Part shown: positions 31,251 through 39,232 of the stretch, one piece after another
Layout of the letters: the number at the start of each line of letters is the position of its first letter
Numbering within the stretch: the stretch's first letter is position 1
Assembly (NCBI RefSeq): GCF_003003005.1
Contig: NZ_PVTR01000002.1
Span: 1-64,000 of the forward strand
DNA length: 64,000 nucleotides
DNA from: Mongoliibacter ruber
Lineage (GTDB): Bacteria; Bacteroidota; Bacteroidia; Cytophagales; Cyclobacteriaceae
Reading direction: 5' to 3'
Position numbers and translations under genes: made by a program
The notes under the pieces: model-generated
What the model saw: the letters and a program-made list of their open reading frames with translations, nothing else
Databases searched by the model: none
What the model was told of the DNA's origin: nothing

Positions 31251-33176
31251 CTAATCCAATAACTCAATCACTTTAAATTCGGTTCTTCTATTCACCTGAT
31301 GGTCTTCCTCGGTCTGGGCATTTTCGATGATCAGCTGTCTCTTTCCATAACCTTTCGCCACCAATCTATCCTCGTCAATTCCTTGTGAAACAATATAAGC
31401 TACTGCAGATTCTGCTCTTCGCTGGGATAAGGCATCATTATAAGCATCTGTGGCCCTTGCGTCTGTGTGTGAACTCAGTTCTATTCGGATTGATGGGTTG
31501 TCTTTAAGGATCTGAACCAACTTATCCAACTCTTGGGCTGCATCCGGCCTGATATCCGCTTTGTCCAAATCATAATAGATGTTGTCTAAGACAATGGACC
31601 TTTCCAGAATCAAAGGATCCAATACAATAGTGGTATCCAAAACAATATTGGTAACGTCCTGTATCAAATCTTCTGGATTTGGAGTCTTACCCACAGTACT
31701 ATAATTGACTGTTTTGGTAAAATATCCTGTTTTGGAAGCAATTAAAGAGAAAGTTTGATTTGGAGTAAGGGTAAATCTCAACCGGCCGCTTTGGTTAGAG
31801 AAATCACCTCCAATATTTTTGTTGCTTTGGTCGTAGAGCACTACCCTTGTTTGTGGTAATGTCTCTTCCGAACCATCATCCTTTTTCTCTTTGGTGGTTA
31901 CATTCAACAAAACATTGACGATTTTGGGCTTTGGTGTTTTGTCTTCAAAATAATAAATATCATCATCTCCTTCTCCGCCAGCCCTATTTGAAGATAAAAA
32001 CCCTTCAGTAGGATACTTGGTGAAGTGTATTCCAAAATCGTCTGCGATAGTGTTCACATTTGGCCCAAGATTTTTGACTTCCCAGCCTTTTTCGGTCTGT
32101 TCTGCGACAAATATATCAAGCTTTCCAAAGCCCGGATGTCCGTCTGAAGCAAAGAAAAGCTTTCCATCAGGTGCTACATAAGGAAACATTTCGTTACCGG
32201 GAGTATTGATTTGAGGCCCAAGGTTGACAGCATTGCCAAAATCTCCATTAGCAAGTTTGGTTGCTTTGTATAAGTCCAACCCGCCTCTTCCCCCATCTCT
32301 ATTGGAAGTGAAGTAGAGTACTTCTCCATCAGGACTAAATGCTGGTGTGGAATTAAACCAAAATTCATCTTCATTGACAGGCATCCATATAGGTTGGGTA
32401 AATCCTCCACCTCTAAAGTAACTGGCAAATAAATGTACATCAGGAAGATCTCTGTTGGACCTGGAATTTCCACGTGCATAAACAATCGTGTTGCCATCAG
32501 GGCTAATGGCTATAGCCCCTTGATTCAGCCCATCTTCATTTCTGAACTCGGGCATTTCCTGTACATTCTGCACATCCACTTTTATCCCATCAGCACGCGC
32601 TCTATAGATTTTTGTATATGGGACTCCTGTAGCCGGATAAATCCCTCCTCCAGTTCTGCTGCTGGTAAAATAAATAAAGCCTTCACTGAAAACAGGTGAA
32701 TAATCAGTACCGGAAGTATTTAGCAGGCTGTAATTTTCAACTTCCAGGTATGGGAAGTAGTCTTCAATATCTTCTACACTTTTGAGACTATTTAACTCAA
32801 GGTCCAATTGTCTCTGAAAATTGTCGTCGAGTGTTAAATCTTTTGCTTTGGAAAATGCCTTTTCCGCTTCTTCATATTTACCTTGGCTTTTATAGCTTTG
32901 ACCCAATCTATAATAAGATTCAAAAGATTCTTCCTCCTCTACAAGTTTTTCATAATAGGCCTGGGATTTTTCTATTCGATTGGAAAGCCTGTAGCTCTCT
33001 GCTACATAAAAGTTAGCTTCCTTATTATCAGGGTCATCTTCGAGTACTTTTGAAAAAGTACTGATCGCCAATTGATATTCACCTCCCGCAAACTGATTTT
33101 GCCCTTTTTGAAAAAGGCTTGTACATGATCCAAAAAGAAGGATTAGCAAACTAAGAAATAAAGCATATTGCTTCAT
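31251..33176 (-). CDS. PorE-like TPR/PD40/OmpA peptidoglycan-binding lipoprotein
   Basis: 641 residues. Lipoprotein signal ending Leu-Phe-Gly-Ser-Cys18, TPR repeats (about 25-135), a WD40-like PD40 propeller (about 150-410, repeated Phe-Ser-Pro-Asp-Gly and Ser-Asn-Arg-x-Gly-Gly), a carboxypeptidase-like domain (about 425-515), and a C-terminal OmpA domain (about 525-640, Tyr-Asp-Leu-Asp-Lys-Ala-Asp-Ile-Arg-Pro, Ser-His-Thr-Asp-Ala-Arg). This domain order and length equal PorE, the type IX secretion component that links the outer-membrane ring to peptidoglycan. Bacteroidota also have paralogues of this layout, so the T9SS role is inferred. It stands alone and no other por/gld genes are nearby. 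Confidence 0.88.
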   Translation of the reverse strand: MKQYALFLSLLILLFGSCTSLFQKGQNQFAGGEYQLAISTFSKVLEDDPDNKEANFYVAESYRLSNRIEKSQAYYEKLVEEEESFESYYRLGQSYKSQGKYEEAEKAFSKAKDLTLDDNFQRQLDLELNSLKSVEDIEDYFPYLEVENYSLLNTSGTDYSPVFSEGFIYFTSSRTGGGIYPATGVPYTKIYRARADGIKVDVQNVQEMPEFRNEDGLNQGAIAISPDGNTIVYARGNSRSNRDLPDVHLFASYFRGGGFTQPIWMPVNEDEFWFNSTPAFSPDGEVLYFTSNRDGGRGGLDLYKATKLANGDFGNAVNLGPQINTPGNEMFPYVAPDGKLFFASDGHPGFGKLDIFVAEQTEKGWEVKNLGPNVNTIADDFGIHFTKYPTEGFLSSNRAGGEGDDDIYYFEDKTPKPKIVNVLLNVTTKEKKDDGSEETLPQTRVVLYDQSNKNIGGDFSNQSGRLRFTLTPNQTFSLIASKTGYFTKTVNYSTVGKTPNPEDLIQDVTNIVLDTTIVLDPLILERSIVLDNIYYDLDKADIRPDAAQELDKLVQILKDNPSIRIELSSHTDARATDAYNDALSQRRAESAVAYIVSQGIDEDRLVAKGYGKRQLIIENAQTEEDHQVNRRTEFKVIELLD

Positions 33177-33229
33177 GTGTATTCTCCAGATAAATTTCTC
33201 GATGTTTTAAATATAGGATAATTATATAA

Positions 33230-33721
33230 TTAATTCCTAAAGTATTTGTTTAACCAGCTCTCTTTAGCGCTGACGAGCCACTTATTGTCTAAGTCAGCCT
33301 TTTCTTTTACGAGTGGATTGAGGACTAGGGTTTCAGGATTTAACAATCCCGCTTGGACACTTTCTTTGATTCCAAAGACGGAGTTAACCTCCAGATTGTC
33401 CTCATTTGCTAAAAAACCGACTTTCCCTTGATCAAGGAGGTTTACTCCAAGCTGTTGCTCTATTTCTCGCAGAGTCCTTACCGAGCTATCAATGGAACAT
33501 CCGCTTGCTCCCAGCTGACTTTCATCCACAGACAATACCAGGACCTGATCAAACTTAATGGTAAAAGAGGTGGGCATTTTTGCTCCATGCGTATTCCACT
33601 GATCACAAAAAGCCTCCAACCGCTCTTTGACCCAGACTACTTCGCTTTCTGTAAACTTTCTGTCAGATTGATACACCCAAATGCGGGCATGTGCAGGCAT
33701 ATGTTCAAATTCCAAATACAT
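33230..33721 (-). CDS. Conserved protein often labelled 'ABC transporter ATPase'
   Basis: 163 residues; no Walker motifs are present, so the label used for relatives in this phylum is not supported. The N-terminal pattern Ile-Trp-Val-Tyr-Gln-Ser-Asp-Arg-x-Phe, then Phe-Cys-x-Gln-Trp-x-Thr-His-Gly, and Val-Asp-Glu-Ser-Gln-Leu-Gly-Ala-Ser-Gly-Cys-Ser-Ile-Asp-Ser-Ser-Val-Arg are the conserved blocks. Conserved Cys and acidic residues suggest a fold with a binding role, but none is known. Located 53 bases upstream of the PorE-like gene on the same strand. Confidence 0.65.
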   Translation of the reverse strand: MYLEFEHMPAHARIWVYQSDRKFTESEVVWVKERLEAFCDQWNTHGAKMPTSFTIKFDQVLVLSVDESQLGASGCSIDSSVRTLREIEQQLGVNLLDQGKVGFLANEDNLEVNSVFGIKESVQAGLLNPETLVLNPLVKEKADLDNKWLVSAKESWLNKYFRN

Positions 33722-34153
33722 CTTGTGGCTGTTAAATTGTTCACCAAAATAAGGAGAATTCGGTCAAATTAGTTCTTTCTTTATAACGTAGAAAATTGAA
33801 TTGAAGGTATGTTTTGAATTGATCCTCTAAAAGAAGTTCAGAACTTAACAAAGCACTTTACATATTCCGCGATTTTTGTACCCAAATAATATGGCAAATT
33901 TAAAAGGTCATTTTATTTCTTTATGTGTAACAAAGTCAAGGCAAATATTAGAAACTAGAAATAATTTAAAATTGTATCCTCAATGCAAGTAATAATGAAT
34001 TACAAATACAGGCTTACACATTTATTGAATCATTTATAGTTAGAACATTTTTTGGCATTACCATCAAATTTTGAAAGATGAAAAACCAAAAAGACCTGCC
34101 ACGTTTAAAAAAACTGGCAGGTCTAGGCAATTAAAAGGAATGATTTCCTAAAA
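33722..34153. other. Gene-free spacer
   Basis: About 430 AT-rich bases. It contains the presumed promoter region of the 33230 gene and a strong terminator (34092-34124) for the Fe-S protein gene. Apart from these I see no gene or repeat. Confidence 0.55.
34092..34124 (-). terminator. Terminator of the Fe-S protein operon
   Basis: Perfect 10-base stem AGACCTGCCA / TGGCAGGTCT with a 13-base loop; on the minus strand it is followed by TTTTTGGTTTTT. Confidence 0.85.
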
Positions 34154-34945
34154 TCAAATCCCCATATCCTTAGCAATCATCTCTGCCAAGTCATACACTT
34201 GGACATCATTCTCCTTGTCTTTATTTTTGACACCATCTGTCATCATCGTAAGGCAAAAAGGACAGCCAACGGCTATTGCCTGTGCACCTGTCGCCAAGGC
34301 TTCTTCGGTACGTTCAATATTAATATCCTTTTTTCCCGGTTCAGGCTCTTTGAACATCTGCGCACCTCCAGCCCCACAACAAAGCCCCTTGGTACGACAA
34401 CGTTTCATTTCAACCAATTCTACATCCAATGCCTTGATTACCTCTCTCGGGGCTTCATATACATTATTGGCCCGGCCTAAAAAACAGGAATCGTGAAACG
34501 TGATTTTCTTTCCTTTGAATTCACCCCCACCCTGAAGGGCCACCTTTCCTTCATTGATCAATTGTTGTAAAAATTGGGAATGGTGGATTACCTCGTAGTT
34601 TCCGCCGAGAGCTGGGTATTCGTTTTTGATAGTATTGAAACAGTGAGGACAAGCCGTCACTACTTTTTTTATATTATAGCCGTTCAATACTTGAATATTG
34701 GCAACAGCTTGCATTTGAAAGAGAAATTCATTGCCAGCTCTTCTTGCTGGATCTCCTGTACAAGCTTCCTCAGGTCCCAATACAGCGAAACTGACACCCA
34801 CTTTGTTCAGTATTTTTACAAAAGCCTGTGTCACCGCTTTGTAACGGTCATCAAAAGATCCGGCACAACCTACCCAAAATAGGATCTCTGGACTATCGCC
34901 GGAAGCAGCCATTTCGGCCATGGTGGGTACTTTATATGTTGACAT
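34154..34945 (-). CDS. CCG-domain Fe-S protein (HdrB/GlpC-like electron-transfer subunit)
   Basis: 263 residues, soluble. Two cysteine-rich CCG halves are visible: Gly-Cys-Ala-Gly-Ser-Phe...Ala-Cys-Thr-Gly-Asp-Pro-Ala-Arg-Arg...Ala-Cys-Pro-His-Cys, and Asp-Ser-Cys-Phe-Leu-Gly-Arg...Leu-Cys-Cys-Gly-Ala-Gly-Gly...Gly-Cys-Pro-Phe-Cys. Such domains hold [4Fe-4S] clusters in heterodisulfide-reductase-like and LutA/GlpC-type complexes. The first half lacks the CC pair (AC instead), a variation usual in this subfamily. With the membrane Fe-S protein 85 bases upstream it forms a complex that probably passes electrons between a soluble donor (for example ETF) and quinone. Confidence 0.88.
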   Translation of the reverse strand: MSTYKVPTMAEMAASGDSPEILFWVGCAGSFDDRYKAVTQAFVKILNKVGVSFAVLGPEEACTGDPARRAGNEFLFQMQAVANIQVLNGYNIKKVVTACPHCFNTIKNEYPALGGNYEVIHHSQFLQQLINEGKVALQGGGEFKGKKITFHDSCFLGRANNVYEAPREVIKALDVELVEMKRCRTKGLCCGAGGAQMFKEPEPGKKDINIERTEEALATGAQAIAVGCPFCLTMMTDGVKNKDKENDVQVYDLAEMIAKDMGI

Positions 34946-35030
34946 TTTGGAATTTTAGAGTTAAGATTTTAGATTTTAGATTGAAACGAGAGGCGAGACT
35001 GTCTAAAATCTCGATTCACGTTACTCGCTT

Positions 35031-36365
35031 CTATTCAGCTTCTTGATTTTTTACTTGATCTGCCCAATTGAACCTATCGGTGGGTGCAAATTTCCATGGG
35101 GAAAAACTCGTTTCCATATTTTGAAACATTGCATTCCACTGTGCAGGCGAACCAGACTCCTCCATGGCGACATATCTACGCATTTGGAGGATTATCGAAA
35201 GTGGATCAATATTGACCGGGCAAGCTTCTACGCAAGCATTGCAAGATGTACAGGCATTGATTTCTTCTTTGGTAGTGTAGTCACCCAAGAGTGATTTCCC
35301 GTCTTCCAGCCCTTGCCCACCTGCATCAATACTTTTCACAACTTCTTCAGCCCTGTCTCTCACATCCATCATGATTTTTCTTGGGGAGAGGATTTTACCT
35401 GTAATATTCGCAGGACACTCAGCGGTACATCTACCACATTCTGTGCAGCTAAAAGCATTCATAATATTGACCCATGAAAGGTCATTTACATCCTTCGCTC
35501 CAAATCTTGCTACTTCTGCAGGTGGCTCACCCGTCGCTTCAGTTTGAATGCCAAGCATCATATTGACTTCGTTGGTCACCTCATCCATATTTTTCATTTC
35601 ACCTTTTGGCTTCAGGTTAGAATACCAAGTATTGGGGAAGGCCAAGAAAATATGTAGGTGCTTGGAATAGGTCACATAAATAGCAAAAGCAAGTATTCCT
35701 ACAATATGGAACCACCAGGCAAACCGTTCTATAAAAATCAGCGTCCCATCAGACATTCCCTGGAATATTGGTTGAATCAGCCCACTGAAGAAAAGTCCCT
35801 GCAAAGCAATATACTTTTCTACTCCTCTTTCTGCTAGAATTTGATCCGTGGCATTCATGGTCAAAATGGCAAACATAAGCACTATCTCAATAATCAGAAT
35901 CAGATTGGCATCCAAAGCAGGCCAGCCTTTCAGCTCTTTCATTGCCAAGCGATCTACCCTCATGATGTTTCTTCTTATCAAAAAAGCAAAACAGGACACC
36001 AGTACTGCTATAGCTAAGAATTCAAATATATTCATCGCTACGTTATACACGCCACCTAAAAAGGGCGCAAAGATCCTGTGCTGACCAGATAATCCGTCGA
36101 TAATGAATTCCAGCACTTCAAGATTGATAATGATAAAGGCCACATAAATCAGCAGATGCAAAAAGGCCGGACCGAGTCTTTTGAACATTTTTTTCTGACC
36201 CAGGGCAACCAGCATCATGGTTTTCCATCTTTCATCCTGATTGTCATTTCGGGCTTCCTTTTTGCCAAGGAAAATACTTCTTCTTAGGAAACTGACTCTT
36301 TTGTATATGATAAAGCCAGCTAAAGCAAAAACAAGAAGAAAAATCAACTGAGGTAAAATGCTCAT
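35031..36365 (-). CDS. Membrane Fe-S protein (HdrE/NarI-type helices plus two 4Fe-4S clusters)
   Basis: 444 residues. About six membrane helices (residues 1-260) include His residues suitable for haem b ligation (His-Leu-Leu-Ile-Tyr, His-Ile-Val-Gly-Ile). A cytoplasmic domain carries two 4Fe-4S motifs: Cys-Thr-Glu-Cys-Gly-Arg-Cys-Thr-Ala-Glu-Cys-Pro and Cys-Thr-Ser-Cys-Asn-Ala-Cys-Val-Glu-Ala-Cys-Pro. It is the quinone-reducing membrane partner of the CCG protein encoded next. The pair resembles the ETF:menaquinone-type reductases in many Bacteroidota; no etfAB is in the window. Confidence 0.9.
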   Translation of the reverse strand: MSILPQLIFLLVFALAGFIIYKRVSFLRRSIFLGKKEARNDNQDERWKTMMLVALGQKKMFKRLGPAFLHLLIYVAFIIINLEVLEFIIDGLSGQHRIFAPFLGGVYNVAMNIFEFLAIAVLVSCFAFLIRRNIMRVDRLAMKELKGWPALDANLILIIEIVLMFAILTMNATDQILAERGVEKYIALQGLFFSGLIQPIFQGMSDGTLIFIERFAWWFHIVGILAFAIYVTYSKHLHIFLAFPNTWYSNLKPKGEMKNMDEVTNEVNMMLGIQTEATGEPPAEVARFGAKDVNDLSWVNIMNAFSCTECGRCTAECPANITGKILSPRKIMMDVRDRAEEVVKSIDAGGQGLEDGKSLLGDYTTKEEINACTSCNACVEACPVNIDPLSIILQMRRYVAMEESGSPAQWNAMFQNMETSFSPWKFAPTDRFNWADQVKNQEAE

Positions 36366-36421
36366 ATTGTTTATTTTAGCGTTTTTTGATTGGGTTTATA
36401 TGATATTTTTTTCTAAAATGA

Positions 36422-36452
36422 TTTGCATCAAAGGTACAAATATCTACCTTTG
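36422..36452 (+). promoter_or_regulatory. tRNA-Phe promoter (Bacteroidota type)
   Basis: TTTG (36422-36425), 19 bases, TACCTTTG (36445-36452): an exact match to the consensus, 20 bases before the tRNA. The box also forms an inverted repeat with CAAAGGTA at 36429-36436, a -7-like box for the divergent Fe-S operon. Confidence 0.85.
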
Positions 36453-36471
36453 CATCACTTTAAACGGAATC

Positions 36472-36544
36472 GGTGATGTAGCTCAGTTGGTAGAGCATCG
36501 GACTGAAAATCCGTGAGTCGGTGGTTCGAATCCACTCATCACCA
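36472..36544 (+). tRNA. tRNA-Phe (anticodon GAA)
   Basis: Acceptor GGTGATG pairs with CATCACC (36537-36543). D arm GCTC...GAGC, anticodon loop CTGAAAA with GAA, and T arm GTGG-TTCGAAT-CCAC are all present, with discriminator A. The outermost anticodon-stem pair is a U-U mismatch. The last two bases CA follow the discriminator, so CCA is only partly encoded. Confidence 0.95.
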
Positions 36545-36545
36545 C

Positions 36546-36575
36546 AAGCCTCGAAGAAATTCGAGGCTTTTTTTA
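36546..36575 (+). terminator. Terminator after tRNA-Phe
   Basis: AAGCCTCGAA, loop GAAA, TTCGAGGCTT and a run of T; a perfect 10-base stem. Confidence 0.92.
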
Positions 36576-36747
36576 TTTCTATGCGTTTCATTTGGTTCAT
36601 TGTATCCATTCCTTGTATACTTTATAGTGCAAAATAATAAATAGTAGGCATGCATACTATTTTGGCCGACTATTTAAAATCAATCTAATTTCTGAATTTT
36701 TATCAAATTGCTGTAACATTTGTCAAACCAATGTATCATCTACCTGA

Positions 36748-37242
36748 ATGAAGACATTTTTTGAAGCACATATTCTAACGCTCAAAAACCAACTGTACAG
36801 GATGGCTTACCTCTGGCTCAAAGACAGAGATCTAGCTCAGGATGTACTGCAAAATGCTTTTGAGAAGGCTTGGGTAAGGAAAGATGCGCTTCAGAAAATG
36901 GAAAATCCCAAAGGCTGGATGGTAAGGACACTTAAAAATGAAAGCTTACTGCAGTTCAGGAGCAATAAAAAATTTGAAAAACTAGAGGACTGGGATGCTG
37001 AATGCGAGGATGAGGAAGATGAAAAAGATACGAGCACAGAAATCAAACTTGTATTCAGGTTTCTTGAATCTCTTCCTGAAAAGCAAAAAGAAGTCTTTCA
37101 ACTCCGGGAGGTTGAAGGCCTGACTTATGAGGAAATTTCGGAGTACATGGAAATATCCCTCGACCAAGTAAAAGTCAACCTACATAGGGCAAGAAAAGCT
37201 CTGCGCGAGTTTTTAACGAAGGAAAATCATGAAAGAAAATAG
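36748..37242 (+). CDS. ECF-family RNA polymerase sigma factor
   Basis: 164 residues. Region 2 (about 12-70) has Leu-Tyr-Arg-Met-Ala-Tyr-Leu-Trp-Leu-Lys-Asp-Arg-Asp-Leu-Ala-Gln-Asp-Val-Leu-Gln-Asn-Ala-Phe, and region 4 (about 105-155) has Leu-Pro-Glu-Lys-Gln-Lys-Glu-Val-Phe and Leu-Thr-Tyr-Glu-Glu-Ile-Ser-Glu-Tyr-Met. It directs polymerase to an envelope- or stress-type regulon that cannot be named here. Overlaps the next gene, a probable anti-sigma factor, by 14 bases, which favours coupled translation. Confidence 0.95.
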   Translation: MKTFFEAHILTLKNQLYRMAYLWLKDRDLAQDVLQNAFEKAWVRKDALQKMENPKGWMVRTLKNESLLQFRSNKKFEKLEDWDAECEDEEDEKDTSTEIKLVFRFLESLPEKQKEVFQLREVEGLTYEEISEYMEISLDQVKVNLHRARKALREFLTKENHERK

Positions 37243-37660
37243 GCTTAATTCACTTATGAGTAAGTACTGGGAAGGAAAAACCAGTATCGAAGAAGAGGCT
37301 GAAATCAGGAAATTGCTGGCAGAAACAGAAGGCCATTTAGAAGCAAAATCTTTTTTCCAAGGACTCAGCTCACTTGGCAAAATCCAAGGAAAACCAATTC
37401 ATCTTTCCAAGAACAAAAGCAATTCTTGGAAGCAATACCTTCCATATGCTGCAGTCTTTACACTAATACTGATTTCAGGATGGCTCGCACATACTTCTTA
37501 TCAAGCGCGACAGGAAAAGCTTGCGTATATGGAAGTAATGCAGGCTTTTGACCTAATCCAGGAAAATATGCAAAAAGGCACTTCCCAAATTCAAATTATG
37601 GGAGAATTCAAGCACCTAAACACCACCCACGAGCTGTTCAACATTGAAGAAACAAAATAA
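37229..37660 (+). CDS. Probable membrane anti-sigma factor
   Basis: 143 residues. The cytoplasmic N-terminus (1-65) is short and acidic (Tyr-Trp-Glu-Gly-Lys-Thr-Ser-Ile-Glu-Glu-Glu-Ala-Glu-Ile), as in the small anti-sigma proteins of this phylum. A single membrane helix follows (about 70-87), then a periplasmic helical tail of 50 residues. No zinc-finger motif is visible. The 14-base overlap with the sigma gene and its size argue for the partner role; direct sequence support is weak. Confidence 0.75.
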   Translation: MKENRLNSLMSKYWEGKTSIEEEAEIRKLLAETEGHLEAKSFFQGLSSLGKIQGKPIHLSKNKSNSWKQYLPYAAVFTLILISGWLAHTSYQARQEKLAYMEVMQAFDLIQENMQKGTSQIQIMGEFKHLNTTHELFNIEETK

Positions 37661-37662
37661 TC

Positions 37663-38187
37663 ATGAAAAAATACATCAGCGCCATATTGCTTTGTTTTGT
37701 CATTTCAAGCCTTCAGGCTCAAGATGATGCGATCGTCAAGTTCTTCTCCAAATATATGGAGGATGATAATTTTTCCAGAGTCTACATCAGCCCAAAGATG
37801 ATGCAGATGGCGGGAGGATTTCTAAAATCTACCGGAGATAATAAAGATGAAGAAGCCCAAAAATTAGGTGAGCTCATCACAAAGGTAAAAGGCATTAGAA
37901 TATTAAGTGCTGATAAGGTAAGTGGTAATAGGCTCTACCAAGAAGCCATGAATACACTCAATAAAAACCTCTATGAGGATTTGATGGACGTGGCAGATAA
38001 GGATTCAAATGTGAAGTTTATGGTAAGGGAAGAAAATGGCAGGGTAAAAGAGCTCATCATGATTACGGGTTCTAAAGATAGCTTTACCTTATTAAGCATG
38101 TTGGGAAATTTCACTTATCAGGACCTGAACATCCTGGCCGATAAAACAAATATTCCTGGGATGGACAAGTATAATAAAGGGAAGTAA
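37663..38187 (+). CDS. DUF4252 exported protein A
   Basis: 174 residues. Signal peptide (1-19, cut after Leu-Gln-Ala). DUF4252 features are Phe-Phe-Ser-Lys-Tyr-x-x-Asp-Asp-Asn-Phe-Ser-Arg-Val-Tyr-Ile-Ser-Pro-Lys-Met near the start of the mature protein and Ile-Thr-Gly-Ser-Lys-Asp-Ser-Phe-Thr-Leu-Leu-Ser-Met-Leu-Gly-Asn-Phe near 140. These periplasmic proteins almost always follow an ECF sigma/anti-sigma pair, as here (2-base gap). Molecular function unknown. Confidence 0.85.
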   Translation: MKKYISAILLCFVISSLQAQDDAIVKFFSKYMEDDNFSRVYISPKMMQMAGGFLKSTGDNKDEEAQKLGELITKVKGIRILSADKVSGNRLYQEAMNTLNKNLYEDLMDVADKDSNVKFMVREENGRVKELIMITGSKDSFTLLSMLGNFTYQDLNILADKTNIPGMDKYNKGK

Positions 38188-38332
38188 AAGGTGAAAAAAG
38201 AAGAGATTTACTTTTTAGCAAGCTCAAAAGACAAATACGAGCTCCTATATTTCAAATACAAGTCTAACACAAAAGAAAAAGATCGACTCAAATTTCAAGT
38301 ACAAAACACATTAAATAATTAATCATAACACT

Positions 38333-38818
38333 ATGAAAAAGCAACTATTTATTATCACTGCAATCCTTTTGTTTTTTGCCAATAGCAGTTTTGCCCAGAG
38401 CAAAAGTGTAGAAGCGCTTTATCAAAAATACAAAAGCAATGAAAATTTTTTTCACTTAGACGTGGGAGGTAGTTTTATGAATTTCGCAAAAGGCTTCAAC
38501 ATTCAGTTGGAGGATGGACATAAAGAGGCCATCGCCAATTCCATGGAAAGGCTAAAGATGTTTAAACTTCCTGTAAATTCACAAATCGCTAAATCCGAAT
38601 TTAAAGCTTTACAAAAAGGGCTCGAAAAAGAACGCTTTGACCTTACCATGGAGCTTCATGAGAAACGAAACGGGATAAGCATTTACACTAAAGGGCAAAG
38701 TAAAATTTCTGATATAGTAGTATTGGTTCAAGACGATGAAGGGGAAATGATGGTATTCGAATTGCAAGGCAACTTTGATTCAAAAATGTTGTCTGAAGTA
38801 ACAAAATCCTCAAAATAA
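38333..38818 (+). CDS. DUF4252-like exported protein B
   Basis: 161 residues. Signal peptide (1-21, cut after Ser-Phe-Ala-Gln). It is a divergent relative of the preceding protein: Tyr-Gln-Lys-Tyr-x-x-Asn-Glu-Asn-Phe-Phe-His-Leu-Asp-Val-Gly-Gly and a C-terminal Gly-Asn-Phe-Asp block correspond by position. 145 bases separate it from copy A, and a terminator lies 18 bases downstream, so it is probably the last gene of the sigma operon or has its own promoter. Confidence 0.75.
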   Translation: MKKQLFIITAILLFFANSSFAQSKSVEALYQKYKSNENFFHLDVGGSFMNFAKGFNIQLEDGHKEAIANSMERLKMFKLPVNSQIAKSEFKALQKGLEKERFDLTMELHEKRNGISIYTKGQSKISDIVVLVQDDEGEMMVFELQGNFDSKMLSEVTKSSK

Positions 38819-38836
38819 AAACTTTGAAAAACCCAA

Positions 38837-38865
38837 AAGACAGTGATGCTCGAGATCACTGTCTT
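38837..38865 (+). terminator. Terminator of the ECF/DUF4252 operon
   Basis: AAGACAGTGAT / ATCACTGTCTT, an 11-base perfect stem with a 7-base loop, followed by a TA-rich tail. Confidence 0.85.
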
Positions 38866-39076
38866 AATATTTTATAATTTGGGAATTCGCAATCGATTGT
38901 TTCATAATAATTAATTTTTTTATAGTAAAAAAAATTTTATTTGGTTTTCCGCATGCATTTTCTACAAAAATTCTTGCCGTTACCGATTGCGGAAAAATTT
39001 TATTGATTTTTACATCATTAATAATTAGATATATTCTTTACATATTCATTAACAAAACATGAATTTATTTGCATTT

Positions 39077-39108
39077 TTTGTAATTAGCCGAAACATATTT
39101 TACCTTTG
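39077..39108 (+). promoter_or_regulatory. Bacteroidota-type promoter for the exported protein at 39233
   Basis: TTTG (39077-39080), 20 bases, TACCTTTG (39101-39108). Both elements are exact matches to the sigma-AB consensus, which suggests a highly expressed gene. Confidence 0.85.
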
Positions 39109-39232
39109 AAGTGTTGAAATACTGAAATTCAACATCCCCCACAATAACCTGCCTTCAATTATTTGATATTCGGAAAATCCGAAAAGAAGGTAAATCAGAG
39201 AATAATTTAAAAACCTATTAAATACTACAATT

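Larger units (their letters stand above)
36366..36747. other. Intergenic region containing tRNA-Phe
   Basis: Divergent promoters (CAAAGGTA at 36429-36436 for the minus strand and TACCTTTG at 36445-36452 for the plus strand), the tRNA gene, its terminator, and then about 170 bases of AT-rich sequence before the sigma-factor gene. TGTAACATTTGTC near 36711 might be part of an ECF promoter; not certain. Confidence 0.6.
38819..39232. other. Gene-free region with strong promoter
   Basis: About 410 bases: the terminator of the sigma operon, then AT-rich sequence and an exact Bacteroidota promoter (39077-39108) for the exported protein at 39233. The predicted 5' leader is about 115 bases. No other gene is seen. 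Confidence 0.65.

Noticed and set aside
31251-33176. A type IX secretion gene cluster around the PorE-like gene
   Set aside because: No por/gld/spr genes flank it, so only the single protein is supported.
38191-38322. 43-codon GTG-started frame between the two DUF4252 genes
   Set aside because: Low-complexity Lys/Thr/Asn composition, no conservation evidence and no upstream signal; more likely an untranslated spacer.
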